64,000 bases of DNA, taken from JACCTI01 sp038237435 (GTDB taxonomy: Bacteria; Verrucomicrobiota; Verrucomicrobiia; Chthoniobacterales; UBA10450). Below the pieces are notes generated by a model. That model did no database searches and was not told the DNA's origin. It saw nothing but the letters and a program-made list of their open reading frames with translations. Numbering within the stretch: position 1 is the stretch's first letter; every line of letters begins with the position of its first letter. Where the stretch lies: NCBI GenBank assembly GCA_038237435.1, contig JBBRYT010000009.1:80855-144854 (forward strand), given 5' to 3'. This document shows, one piece after another, positions 1 to 7,528 of the stretch. Made by a program: the position numbers and the translations under genes.

Positions 1-582
1 ACGACTCGCGCTGGCCGCGATGCCCGAGCCGATCGCGGTTCCGTCCTCGACCAGGCCGACGCGCAAGCGATCCAGATTTTGCAGTAACCAGTCGTGATCG
101 AGCGTCATCGGACTAACGACATACGGACGTCCGGCAAATGCGATCAGACCGATTCGGTCGTTCGGTCGCGCTTCGATGAATTTGCGCGTCACTTCGCGCA
201 CGGCATCGACACGCGTGGCCGCGTCGCCGCCGATCGTAAAATCCTTTGTCAGCATCGAGCCGGAAACATCGAGGGCGAGCATGATGTCGATCCCGCTCGC
301 TTCGACCTGTGTGAGGGTTTTCCCGAGTTGCGGACGCGCCAACGCGATGATGAAAAGCGCGAGCGTCAGATAAATCAACGCGCGCAAGAATTTTCCCGCC
401 CGTGTCGTGCTGCTTTTTCCGAGACCACGCAGAATGGTGGTTGAAGAAAAAACCAGCGCACCGCTCGGTCCGCGTTGGCCGCGGAGATACGCCAGCACCG
501 GCAGCGCGAGGAGCAACAGGAGCAGCCACGGTTGCGCGAAAGTCAGCGCGCTATTTCGCGATAACCAATCAGGCAGGTGCAA
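1..582 (-). CDS. BatA-like von Willebrand factor A membrane protein (partial)
   Basis: The reading frame is open from a TTG at 582 to the window edge (194 codons, C-terminus missing). There is no early ATG; TTG overlaps the stop of the upstream gene (569-571), the same tight coupling seen in the rest of this operon. Two hydrophobic segments (about residues 17-32 and 67-82) precede a vWA domain with the MIDAS motif DVSGS at residues 105-109. This is the BatA architecture: a membrane-anchored vWA protein exposed to the periplasm. It is the last gene in view of a MoxR-DUF58-DUF4381-BatA operon, a set tied to aerotolerance and envelope stress in Bacteroides; the exact role here is unknown. The next gene would be expected to be BatB, another vWA protein. 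Confidence 0.8.
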   Translation of the reverse strand, partial: MHLPDWLSRNSALTFAQPWLLLLLLALPVLAYLRGQRGPSGALVFSSTTILRGLGKSSTTRAGKFLRALIYLTLALFIIALARPQLGKTLTQVEASGIDIMLALDVSGSMLTKDFTIGGDAATRVDAVREVTRKFIEARPNDRIGLIAFAGRPYVVSPMTLDHDWLLQNLDRLRVGLVEDGTAIGSGIAASASR

Positions 583-1084
583 GCTCGCCTCCCTTCACGA
601 AGCGCAACGCTTCTTCGAGCAGAAGTTCGCTATCAGCGGTGGTCGCGTCGTAGCGTGCGAACTTGATCAGATCGCAGCGGTTCAAGAAATCGCCGAGCAA
701 GGAACGTTCGTCCGCGGAGAAATTTGAAGTGCGCGCCAGGGCTTCGAGAAATTCCACCGAAGTCTGGCGGGTGAGCGGCAAATGATATTGTTCGGTCACG
801 TAACGCCGCAAAATATCCGAGACGCGAATACTAAATTTGTAGGGCGTTTCGCGTTCGATCTCGACTCGCGCGAGCTCAAGAAGTTTCAAGGCGCGTTCGC
901 GTGGCGTTTCGATGTGTTTCGGCCGGCGGCGGCGCCAGCGAATTATTTGCCAGATGATCAAACCAATCAGCGCGAGCGCGAAAAATGCGCAGACGAAAAC
1001 GAGCCAGGTCGGAATGAGCGAGTAATCAACCGGCGGCGAGATGTCGTGAAAATCCTGCGCTAGAAAAAAGTGCACGGCCATCAC
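569..1084 (-). CDS. DUF4381-like membrane protein of the MoxR/Bat operon
   Basis: A 171-residue protein with one strong transmembrane helix near residues 28-48, followed at once by a basic stretch (RRRRPKH) and a soluble helical domain. This is the layout of the DUF4381 proteins found between DUF58 and BatA genes. Translation may start at GTG 1084 or ATG 1081; both touch the stop of the DUF58 gene (1085-1087), so the two are probably translationally coupled. The soluble part faces the cytoplasm by the positive-inside rule. Function is not established for the family; it is thought to be a partner of the MoxR chaperone system. Family assignment rests on position and topology. Confidence 0.7.
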   Translation of the reverse strand: MMAVHFFLAQDFHDISPPVDYSLIPTWLVFVCAFFALALIGLIIWQIIRWRRRRPKHIETPRERALKLLELARVEIERETPYKFSIRVSDILRRYVTEQYHLPLTRQTSVEFLEALARTSNFSADERSLLGDFLNRCDLIKFARYDATTADSELLLEEALRFVKGGELAPA

Positions 1085-1987
1085 TCAACGCAACGCCATG
1101 CGGCGTTCGCGTTGTTTAAAAAAAGAACGCAATTCGGGCAGATAATCGCGGTTGGTCTGCAGCGAGATGGTGTCGATGTTGTTGCGGCGCAGGGTGCGCT
1201 GCAAATCGGCCGTTTGCGCTTCGGCCAGTTCGGTAAAATTCGCGCGGGTCGAGCGATTGCCGGTGTTAATCTCGATTTGCTCGCCGCTCTCGGCATCTTC
1301 CAAAGTGATGATGCCTACGTCGGGCAGAATTTTTTCGCGTTCGTCCTGCACGTGAATGGCGATGAAATCGTGTCGTCGTCCAGTGACGGCTAATTCGCGC
1401 GTGAAGTCTCGCGTCTGAAAATCAGAAACGAAAAAGACGACCGCCCGTCGCGTCACGACTTTATTCAAATACTGCAAGGCCAGTGCAGCGTCAGTGCCGC
1501 GGCTTTGCGGTTGGAAAAACAAGATCTCGCGAATCAATCGCAGCGTATGCGAGCGGCCTTTTTTTGCTGGAATGTATAGCTCCACCTGGTCGGTAAAAAG
1601 CAGCAGCCCGACTTTGTCGTTGTTGCGAATCGCGCTGAAGGCGAGCAGACATGCGACTTCCGCGGCGAGCTCGCGCTTCGATTGCGACGAACTGCCGAAA
1701 CTTCCTGACGCGCTGACGTCGACGACGAGAATGACGGTGAGCTCGCGTTCCTCCGTAAATTTTTTGACGAAAGCGGTGCCGAGCCGCGCGGTCACGTTCC
1801 AATCAATCGCCCGGATTTCGTCGCCCGGCTGATACTCGCGGACTTCATCGAAATTCATTCCGCGTCCCTTAAAGACGCTGTGATAATCGCCCGCGAAAAC
1901 CGTTTGCACCAAACCGCGCGTCTTAATTTCCAGCGCGCGGATTTTTTTGAGGATTTCCGCCGGAGTCTTCTGCTCAGTGGTTGTCAT
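1085..1987 (-). CDS. DUF58 (vWA-like) protein
   Basis: 300 residues. The DUF58 signature REYQPGDEIRAIDWN lies near residues 50-65, followed by a vWA-like segment with DVSAS (DxSxS metal site). DUF58 proteins are predicted cytoplasmic partners of MoxR AAA+ ATPases. Its ATG (1985-1987) overlaps the TAA of the MoxR gene by one base, and its stop abuts the DUF4381 start, so the genes form one transcription unit. The likely role is as an adaptor in MoxR-dependent maturation or folding of other proteins; the substrate is unknown. Confidence 0.88.
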   Translation of the reverse strand: MTTTEQKTPAEILKKIRALEIKTRGLVQTVFAGDYHSVFKGRGMNFDEVREYQPGDEIRAIDWNVTARLGTAFVKKFTEERELTVILVVDVSASGSFGSSSQSKRELAAEVACLLAFSAIRNNDKVGLLLFTDQVELYIPAKKGRSHTLRLIREILFFQPQSRGTDAALALQYLNKVVTRRAVVFFVSDFQTRDFTRELAVTGRRHDFIAIHVQDEREKILPDVGIITLEDAESGEQIEINTGNRSTRANFTELAEAQTADLQRTLRRNNIDTISLQTNRDYLPELRSFFKQRERRMALR

Positions 1988-2973
1988 TACGGAACAGGCA
2001 AGCCGGCAAAAATTCGCTCGATGATTGTTTCGCTCGAAATCGTTTCTGCTTCCGCTTCGTAGCTCACGATGATGCGGTGACGCAGAACGTCCTGTCCGAT
2101 GCTCTTGATGTCTTGCGGGGTGACGTATCCGCGCCCGTTCAAGAACGCATGGGCGCGTGCGGCCAACGCGAGATAAATAGTGGCGCGCGGCGAAGCGCCG
2201 TAACGAATCAATCCGTCGAGTTCCAGATTGTAAGTAGCGGGCTCGCGCGTCGCCCAGACGACATCGACGATGTAATCTTTTACGCGATCGTCAATGTAGA
2301 TGCTGTTCACGACGTTGCGCGCGGCAATGATTTGCTGCGGATCGACCACGGCCTTAACTGCGAGATTGGGGGCGGACGTCGCCATCAAATCGAGAATGGT
2401 TCGCTCCTCGGTTTTTGCGGGATAACCGACGTGCAGCTTCAACATGAAGCGATCGAGTTGGGCCTCGGGCAGTTGGTAAGTGCCTTCTTGTTCCAGCGGA
2501 TTTTGCGTGGCCAGCACAAGAAACGGATCGGACAGGGGATACGTTTTATCGCCAATCGTGACCTGCCGTTCCTGCATCGCTTCCAGCAAAGCGCTCTGCA
2601 CTTTTGCCGGTGCGCGATTGATTTCGTCGGCCAAAATCAGATTCGAAAAAAGCGGGCCGAACTTGGTTGTGAATTCTCCGCTGCGCGGATTGTAAATCAG
2701 CGTGCCGATTAAATCGGCCGGCAAAAGATCAGGCGTAAATTGCAATCGCTGAAATCCAGTCTGCACTGCCGCGGCCATCGTCTTGACGGTCAACGTTTTC
2801 GCCAAACCCGGAACGCCTTCTAAAAGAATGTGCCCGTTCGCCAGCAGGCCGAGTAAAAGACGATCGACAAGATATTTTTGGCCGACGACGACGCGGCCCA
2901 CTTCCTCGCGGAGACGGGGAATCCATTGGCCGAGCTCTTGCACTTCATGGGTAATTTCCTGCGTCGATTTCAT
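1987..2973 (-). CDS. MoxR-family AAA+ ATPase
   Basis: 328 residues with Walker A (GVPGLAKT, about residues 56-63) and Walker B (ILADEINRAP, about residues 112-121), a sensor-1 region (LATQNPLEQEGTYQLPEAQLDRF, abbreviated here to its ATQNP and LDRF parts) and a C-terminal lid domain. These are the hallmarks of MoxR AAA+ ATPases, which act as chaperones for metal-cofactor or complex assembly together with vWA proteins. It is the first gene of the MoxR-DUF58-DUF4381-BatA operon; 46 bp separate it from der upstream, so it may be read with der or have its own promoter. Confidence 0.93.
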   Translation of the reverse strand: MKSTQEITHEVQELGQWIPRLREEVGRVVVGQKYLVDRLLLGLLANGHILLEGVPGLAKTLTVKTMAAAVQTGFQRLQFTPDLLPADLIGTLIYNPRSGEFTTKFGPLFSNLILADEINRAPAKVQSALLEAMQERQVTIGDKTYPLSDPFLVLATQNPLEQEGTYQLPEAQLDRFMLKLHVGYPAKTEERTILDLMATSAPNLAVKAVVDPQQIIAARNVVNSIYIDDRVKDYIVDVVWATREPATYNLELDGLIRYGASPRATIYLALAARAHAFLNGRGYVTPQDIKSIGQDVLRHRIIVSYEAEAETISSETIIERIFAGLPVP

Positions 2974-3019
2974 AGAAAAGGGTGAGACAGGCGAGAGGCC
3001 GCCAACGTTCGAAACAAGG

Positions 3020-4384
3020 CTAACTATCGTTCTCTTGGGTGCGAGCGCGACAAGTGATCAAAACCGGCAGCCCCGGATATGGCTCGGCCTTGCGGATCCG
3101 TCCCTCGAGATATCGCCGATAAGTATCGCCAAGCAACTTCGGTTGATTGACGAAGAGGACAAACTTCGGCGGATCGATGGCGTTATCCGATTCGCCGCTC
3201 GATTGTGTGGCGTAGAAAAGCTTCAGGCGTTTGTTGCCTATTGTTGGGGGAAGGGTTTCGGCGACTGCTGCGCGTAGCATGCGGTTGAGAATTCCGGTCC
3301 CGATGCGTTTGGTGGCGGCGCGTTGTATTTCGGAAATAAAATGAAAAACCTGCTGCACATTTTCGCCGGTGATCGCCGACGCCACCAGAACCGGCGCGTA
3401 ATCGAGAAAGAAAAGACGCTCGCGAGTGTCGACTATCAATTCCTGCATGGTGGCCTTTTGTCCGCGCGCAGGTTTCACCAGATCCCATTTGTTCAAAACG
3501 ACCAGCGACGGTTTGCGCGACTCCTGGATCAGGCCGGCGATTTTCTTGTCCTGGCTGGTGACACCACTCGTTAGGTCGATGACCAACACACAAAGATCCG
3601 CCCGACGGATGGTCCGTTCCGCGCGCATGACGCTGAAAACTTCCACTGATGTCGAATGCTTGCTGCGCGCGCGCATGCCGGCGGTATCGATGAGCAAGTA
3701 AGGCTGGCCGTCGCGTTCGTAGGCGATGTCGACCGCATCGCGCGTCGTGCCGGGAATCTCGCTCACGATCGTGCGCTCATCGTGCAAGATCGAATTGATG
3801 AGCGATGATTTGCCCGCATTCGGTCGCCCGATGATGGCGAGCGAAAGAGGTTTGGCGGTTGGCTCGCTATTGCTTTCCGATGGCGGCAGATGTCGATCAA
3901 TGACTTCGAGCAAGTCGTTGATTCCGCGACCATGGGCTGCGCTGATCGGGATTGTTTCGTCGAAATTCAACTTTACGAAATCGCTTTCGAGCGCTTCGTG
4001 ATTTGGGTGATCGATTTTGTTGATCACAAGCACGATCGGTTGCTTCGATTTGCGCAACATTTTCGCCAGCTCTTGATCGGGCGGCGCGAGGCCGTGTTGT
4101 GCATCCACCACGAAAAGAATCACATCACTGTCCCGCATCGCGGCGTCGGCGGCTTTCCGCACTTGTGCTGTCAATTCCGTTTCGCCCGCTCCGCCAATGC
4201 CGCCCGTATCCCAGACCAGAAACGGTCGCGCGCCCTTTGAACTCGGCGCGGCGAGACGATCGCGCGTGATGCCCGGTTGATCGTGCACGATGGCAATGTT
4301 GCGACCTACGAGACGATTGAAGAGCGCGGATTTTCCGACGTTGGGCCGGCCGACAATCGCAACTTTTCCGGCTAACGGTTGCAC
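3020..4384 (-). CDS. der: ribosome-biogenesis GTPase Der (EngA)
   Basis: 454 residues with two tandem GTPase domains: GRPNVGKS at residues 12-19 and GRPNAGKS near residue 187, each followed by DTGG/DTAG switch motifs and NKID/NKWD specificity motifs, then a KH-like C-terminal domain. This architecture is unique to Der, which acts in 50S subunit assembly. The GTG start at 4382-4384 lies 3 bp below the stop of pgsA. A near-consensus copy of the dispersed 11-mer (4383-4393) covers the pgsA stop and der start, and a 10/11 copy (3566-3576) lies inside the gene. Confidence 0.97.
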   Translation of the reverse strand: MQPLAGKVAIVGRPNVGKSALFNRLVGRNIAIVHDQPGITRDRLAAPSSKGARPFLVWDTGGIGGAGETELTAQVRKAADAAMRDSDVILFVVDAQHGLAPPDQELAKMLRKSKQPIVLVINKIDHPNHEALESDFVKLNFDETIPISAAHGRGINDLLEVIDRHLPPSESNSEPTAKPLSLAIIGRPNAGKSSLINSILHDERTIVSEIPGTTRDAVDIAYERDGQPYLLIDTAGMRARSKHSTSVEVFSVMRAERTIRRADLCVLVIDLTSGVTSQDKKIAGLIQESRKPSLVVLNKWDLVKPARGQKATMQELIVDTRERLFFLDYAPVLVASAITGENVQQVFHFISEIQRAATKRIGTGILNRMLRAAVAETLPPTIGNKRLKLFYATQSSGESDNAIDPPKFVLFVNQPKLLGDTYRRYLEGRIRKAEPYPGLPVLITCRARTQENDS

Positions 4385-4387
4385 TTG

Positions 4388-4993
4388 TTAGGCAACGTTC
4401 GCGTTGGCGTGTCCTTCGGCTTGCAGCTGCCGCACACCGTCGAGCACGTAGATCACGCCGGAAATAAATGTGAAGAATCCAGCTGCGATCACGAGATAAG
4501 ACAGTGGCAGAATTCGCAACTGCAACATGACCCAAGCGATCGCCGCCATCTGCAATACGGTCGCGACTTTACCTGTCCAACTCGGACGCACACGCACCGT
4601 TCCGTTTAACAGATGCAAAACCAAGCTGCCCACGACGATGACGACATCTCGCGTGATGACGAGCACCGGAAACCACACCGGGAATCTTCCATAATGCGGA
4701 TCGACCTCGCTCCAATTACTGATGCTGAGCGTGATGATGCCACTGAGCAAAAGGCCTTTATCCGCAATTGGGTCGAGAATAACTCCGAGCCTGCTGCGTT
4801 GGTTATAACGGCGCGCGACATAGCCATCGAGCCCATCGCTCACCGCCGCGACTAGGAAAATGCAGATGGCAGTGAAGCGCATCCATTCCTGTGGATCGCC
4901 GTTCTGTACACTCTGCCCGTAATAGATCGCCATGGTCACGAAGGCGGGAATGAGGCAGATGCGAACTATCGTGATCTTGTTAGCTGTCGTCAT
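4388..4993 (-). CDS. pgsA: CDP-diacylglycerol-glycerol-3-phosphate phosphatidyltransferase
   Basis: About 201 residues from the ATG at 4991-4993; the frame stays open to 5077 but the extra 28 residues do not resemble the family and run up to the divergent tRNA. It contains the CDP-alcohol phosphatidyltransferase signature D-x2-DG-x2-AR-x8-G-x3-D-x3-D (SDGLDGYVARR ... LDPIADK) and several transmembrane helices. PgsA makes phosphatidylglycerol phosphate in the inner membrane. A second family member, pssA, lies at 17418; its longer sequence and psd neighbour separate the two roles. Specificity for glycerol-3-phosphate is inferred from length and context. Confidence 0.85.
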   Translation of the reverse strand: MTTANKITIVRICLIPAFVTMAIYYGQSVQNGDPQEWMRFTAICIFLVAAVSDGLDGYVARRYNQRSRLGVILDPIADKGLLLSGIITLSISNWSEVDPHYGRFPVWFPVLVITRDVVIVVGSLVLHLLNGTVRVRPSWTGKVATVLQMAAIAWVMLQLRILPLSYLVIAAGFFTFISGVIYVLDGVRQLQAEGHANANVA

Positions 4994-5078
4994 CGCTTGG
5001 AATGAGATTTGCCCGCTGCGGCGCGCATCGCAAATCATTTGGTCTGCGCGCGCGGACGAGTAGAATGTGCCGCGCAAA

Positions 5079-5164
5079 GCCGCTGTGGCGAAATGGCAGA
5101 CGCAACGGACTTAAAATCCGTTGGGCTTAAAAGGCCCGTGCCGGTTCGAGTCCGGCCAGCGGCA
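5079..5164 (+). tRNA. tRNA-Leu(UAA)
   Basis: The acceptor stem GCCGCTG (5079-5085) pairs with CAGCGGC (5157-5163), with discriminator A at 5164. The anticodon stem-loop ACGGA-CTTAAAA-TCCGT gives anticodon TAA at 5112-5114. A long variable arm (class II, as expected for Leu) and the T-loop GGTTCGAGTCC are present. CCA is not encoded. Confidence 0.96.
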
Positions 5165-5193
5165 GTTCCCGCTTTGCCTAACGAGTCTTAATT

Positions 5194-5760
5194 ATGGCCG
5201 ACAAACCCCTCTACATTCCTGTGTTGCTCGGAACCGCGCGGCAGGCCCGGCGGAGCGAGCACGTGGCGAATTTCGTTTTCAGCGAAATGAAGAAACGGCC
5301 GGAGATCGAGACCGAGCTGATTGACGTGCGCCAGCTGAAAATGACGTTACAAGACGCCGGCGAAGAAATGAAAGACGCGGATTTCGCCCAGAAAATGACG
5401 CGCGCGGATGGATTGGCCATCGTTACGCCGGAATACAATCATGGTTACCCGGGGCTGTTGAAACACGCGCTCGATATGTGTCTGGAAGAATACATTCACA
5501 AAACCGTCGGTTTTGTGGGGGTGTCGGCGGGCCCATTTGGTGGCTCGCGCGTGATTGAAAATTTGCTTCCGGTGGTGCGCGAACTGGGATTGGTCGCGAC
5601 TTTTACCGACGTGAATTTCAGTCGAGTAAGGGACGCGTTCGACGAGAAGGGGAATCTGAAAGACGAAAAGTATGTTGGCCGCGTCGCGAAGTTTTTGAAC
5701 GAACTTGTCTGGATGTCGCGTGTGCTGCGGCACGGTCGCGAGAATATTCCACCACTCTAA
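5194..5760 (+). CDS. NADPH-dependent FMN reductase family protein
   Basis: 188 residues. The N-terminus (IPVLLGTARQARRSE) is the flavodoxin-like phosphate-binding loop and the PEYNHGYPGLLKHALD segment near residues 79-94 is the family signature for FMN binding. These cytosolic enzymes reduce FMN, quinones or azo compounds with NAD(P)H; the substrate cannot be read from sequence. An exact 11-mer repeat copy (5176-5186) sits between the tRNA and this ATG. Confidence 0.9.
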   Translation: MADKPLYIPVLLGTARQARRSEHVANFVFSEMKKRPEIETELIDVRQLKMTLQDAGEEMKDADFAQKMTRADGLAIVTPEYNHGYPGLLKHALDMCLEEYIHKTVGFVGVSAGPFGGSRVIENLLPVVRELGLVATFTDVNFSRVRDAFDEKGNLKDEKYVGRVAKFLNELVWMSRVLRHGRENIPPL

Positions 5761-5764
5761 AAGC

Positions 5765-6112
5765 GTGCTGCGAGAAGCGGAATTGGAAGAAACGTTCGCG
5801 CGTTCCGGTGGTCCGGGCGGGCAAAACGTGAACAAGGTTTCCACGGCGGTGACGTTGCGTCATCGGCCATCGGGAATCAGCGTGACAGTGCAGGATTCGC
5901 GCTCGCAAGCGATGAATCGAAAGTTGGCGCGAGAGCGTTTGGGCGCCGCGCTTGAGAAACGCGAAGGGAACCGGCGAGCTACCGAACGCGCCCAACGCGA
6001 AAAGATTCGGCGAAAAAATTCTCCGCGACCGCGTGCCTTAAAAAAACGTATTCTGGAATCGAAGCGGAAGCGTTCGACCTTGAAGAAACTCCGCAGCACA
6101 GTCGCGGAGTGA
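5765..6112 (+). CDS. peptide chain release factor-like GGQ-domain protein
   Basis: About 115 residues from GTG 5765, five bases after the previous stop (an upstream in-frame start at 5705 would overlap the previous gene). The core FARSGGPGGQNVNKVST carries the universally conserved GGQ motif of class I release factors, and the C-terminus is a long Lys/Arg-rich tail. Size and tail resemble ArfB/YaeJ- or PrfH-type ribosome rescue factors, in which the tail enters the empty mRNA channel and GGQ hydrolyses peptidyl-tRNA. The exact subfamily is uncertain. Its TGA overlaps the GTG of the next gene by 4 bp. Confidence 0.85.
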   Translation: MLREAELEETFARSGGPGGQNVNKVSTAVTLRHRPSGISVTVQDSRSQAMNRKLARERLGAALEKREGNRRATERAQREKIRRKNSPRPRALKKRILESKRKRSTLKKLRSTVAE

Positions 6113-7179
6113 AGCGGGTGCCGAAGAAAACTTCGAAGCGGATCAATCTCGGCATCATCGGAACGGGCTGGCCCGGCCAGCAGCACGCGCGAGTAATGGC
6201 GGATATTCCGGACGCGCACCTCTATGGTTGCGCGGATTTAGACGATGAACGTCGGTGCGATTTCGAATCAATCTACGGGCCTGCGAAATCTTTTCGGGAG
6301 TACGAAGAGCTTTTGCGGGAACCAGACCTCCAGGGAGCGATTATCTGTTTGCCAAACTTCCTTCACTTTCCTGCATCGCTGGCCGCGCTCGAAGCAGGCA
6401 AGCACGTCTTTTGCGAAAAGCCGCCGACGATGAATGCGGCGGAAATGAAAGTGTTGCAGGAAGTCGCCACGAAACACGGCCTCGTTTATTTCTTCGGCCG
6501 GCAATTTCGATTTACTGCCGCGATGCGCGCGGCGAAGAAGTTGATTGCGGACGGTCGCCTGGGAGAAATTTACCACGCCAAAGCGACCTGGGTGCGCTCG
6601 CGCGGCATTCCGCAGGGAATTGGCGGGTGGTTCACGGAAAAGAAACGCTCCGGCGGTGGGGCTCTGATCGACATCGGCGTGCACGCGCTCGATTCCGTTT
6701 GGTATTTGATGGGGACGCCGCGCCCGGTTTCGGTCAGCGCGCAGGTTTATCGGAATTTCGCGCATCTCGTGCGTGATCCGATCTTCGACGTGGAAGACGC
6801 AGCTTACGCTTTCATTCGTTTTGAGAATGGCGCGGTGGTGCATTTGGAAACCTCGTGGGCGGGTAATTTGCCCGACGATATTCCGCAGGGGCAGGCCTTC
6901 GGACGGGAACTGACCAACTCGATCATTTATGGGACGAAGGGGACGCTGCGTCTAAAACCGCTCACGCTTTTCGAAGATCGAAAGGGCGAGCTGGTCACGG
7001 TGCCGATCGGGTTGCCCGATGAAAGCGACAGCTTCGAATTACAGCTGCGAAATTTTGTGGAGGCGATTCAGGGCCTCGCCGATCCAATCAACAACGCCAA
7101 ACAAGCGTTTGAATTAATGGAGATGCTGGACGCGATTTATGCTTCCAGTCGCCTGGGCCGAGAAGTGCCGATTGCCTGA
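6109..7179 (+). CDS. Gfo/Idh/MocA family oxidoreductase
   Basis: 356 residues. The N-terminal Rossmann fold shows IGTGWPGQQHA (dinucleotide loop, residues 16-26) and the EKPPT motif near residue 103, which carries the conserved EKP of this family; the C-terminal domain supplies the substrate site. Members oxidise or reduce sugars and inositols with NAD(P). The start is a GTG overlapping the previous stop. The substrate is not predictable here. Confidence 0.92.
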   Translation: MKRVPKKTSKRINLGIIGTGWPGQQHARVMADIPDAHLYGCADLDDERRCDFESIYGPAKSFREYEELLREPDLQGAIICLPNFLHFPASLAALEAGKHVFCEKPPTMNAAEMKVLQEVATKHGLVYFFGRQFRFTAAMRAAKKLIADGRLGEIYHAKATWVRSRGIPQGIGGWFTEKKRSGGGALIDIGVHALDSVWYLMGTPRPVSVSAQVYRNFAHLVRDPIFDVEDAAYAFIRFENGAVVHLETSWAGNLPDDIPQGQAFGRELTNSIIYGTKGTLRLKPLTLFEDRKGELVTVPIGLPDESDSFELQLRNFVEAIQGLADPINNAKQAFELMEMLDAIYASSRLGREVPIA

Positions 7180-7292
7180 ATTCACAATCTCCGATAGGAC
7201 GCCCCTCCCGCTCTTGAGCCCAAAAAACTTGCCCTCAGATACAGCTAGCAATGAACGCTGTTCCGAATAACCTTCGTAACCAACCATTTAAC

Positions 7293-7472
7293 ATGAAAAA
7301 ACTGATTATTCTTGCACCGGTTCTAGCAGCCGTAACGGCGGTTCTCACTTCCTGCACCACGGTAGTGAAGGAGCCTGCGACAACCTCTACCACAACAACG
7401 CACGAAACGACCGCGGTAACACACCCGTCCACGACGCAGCAAACGACCACGACACGTTCCGGCGGCTACTAA
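7293..7472 (+). CDS. small Thr-rich lipoprotein
   Basis: 59 residues from ATG 7293 (an upstream ATG at 7251 adds 14 non-signal-like residues). The sequence is a classic lipoprotein: MKK, a hydrophobic core, and lipobox LTSC near residue 20. The mature part is almost only Thr, Ser, Val, Glu and His with no aromatic residue until the final Tyr, so it is probably disordered. No family recognised. A strong intrinsic terminator follows at 7497. Confidence 0.75.
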   Translation: MKKLIILAPVLAAVTAVLTSCTTVVKEPATTSTTTTHETTAVTHPSTTQQTTTTRSGGY

Positions 7473-7496
7473 AAGAGCAGTTCGCGATTTGAAACG

Positions 7497-7528
7497 GAGC
7501 GCGCATCGCAAGGTGCGCGCTCTTTCTT
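7497..7528. terminator. intrinsic terminator between convergent genes
   Basis: Nine-bp perfect GC-rich stem GAGCGCGCA (7497-7505) with TGCGCGCTC (7514-7522), loop of 8, followed by TTTCTT on the + strand. It ends the lipoprotein transcript; gyrA converges from the other side, its stop at 7527 lying in the T-rich tail. Confidence 0.88.

Noticed and set aside
113..529. Long frame overlapping the BatA gene on the same strand
   Set aside because: Its translation is Arg/His-rich without any family features, while another frame gives a clean vWA protein with DVSGS.
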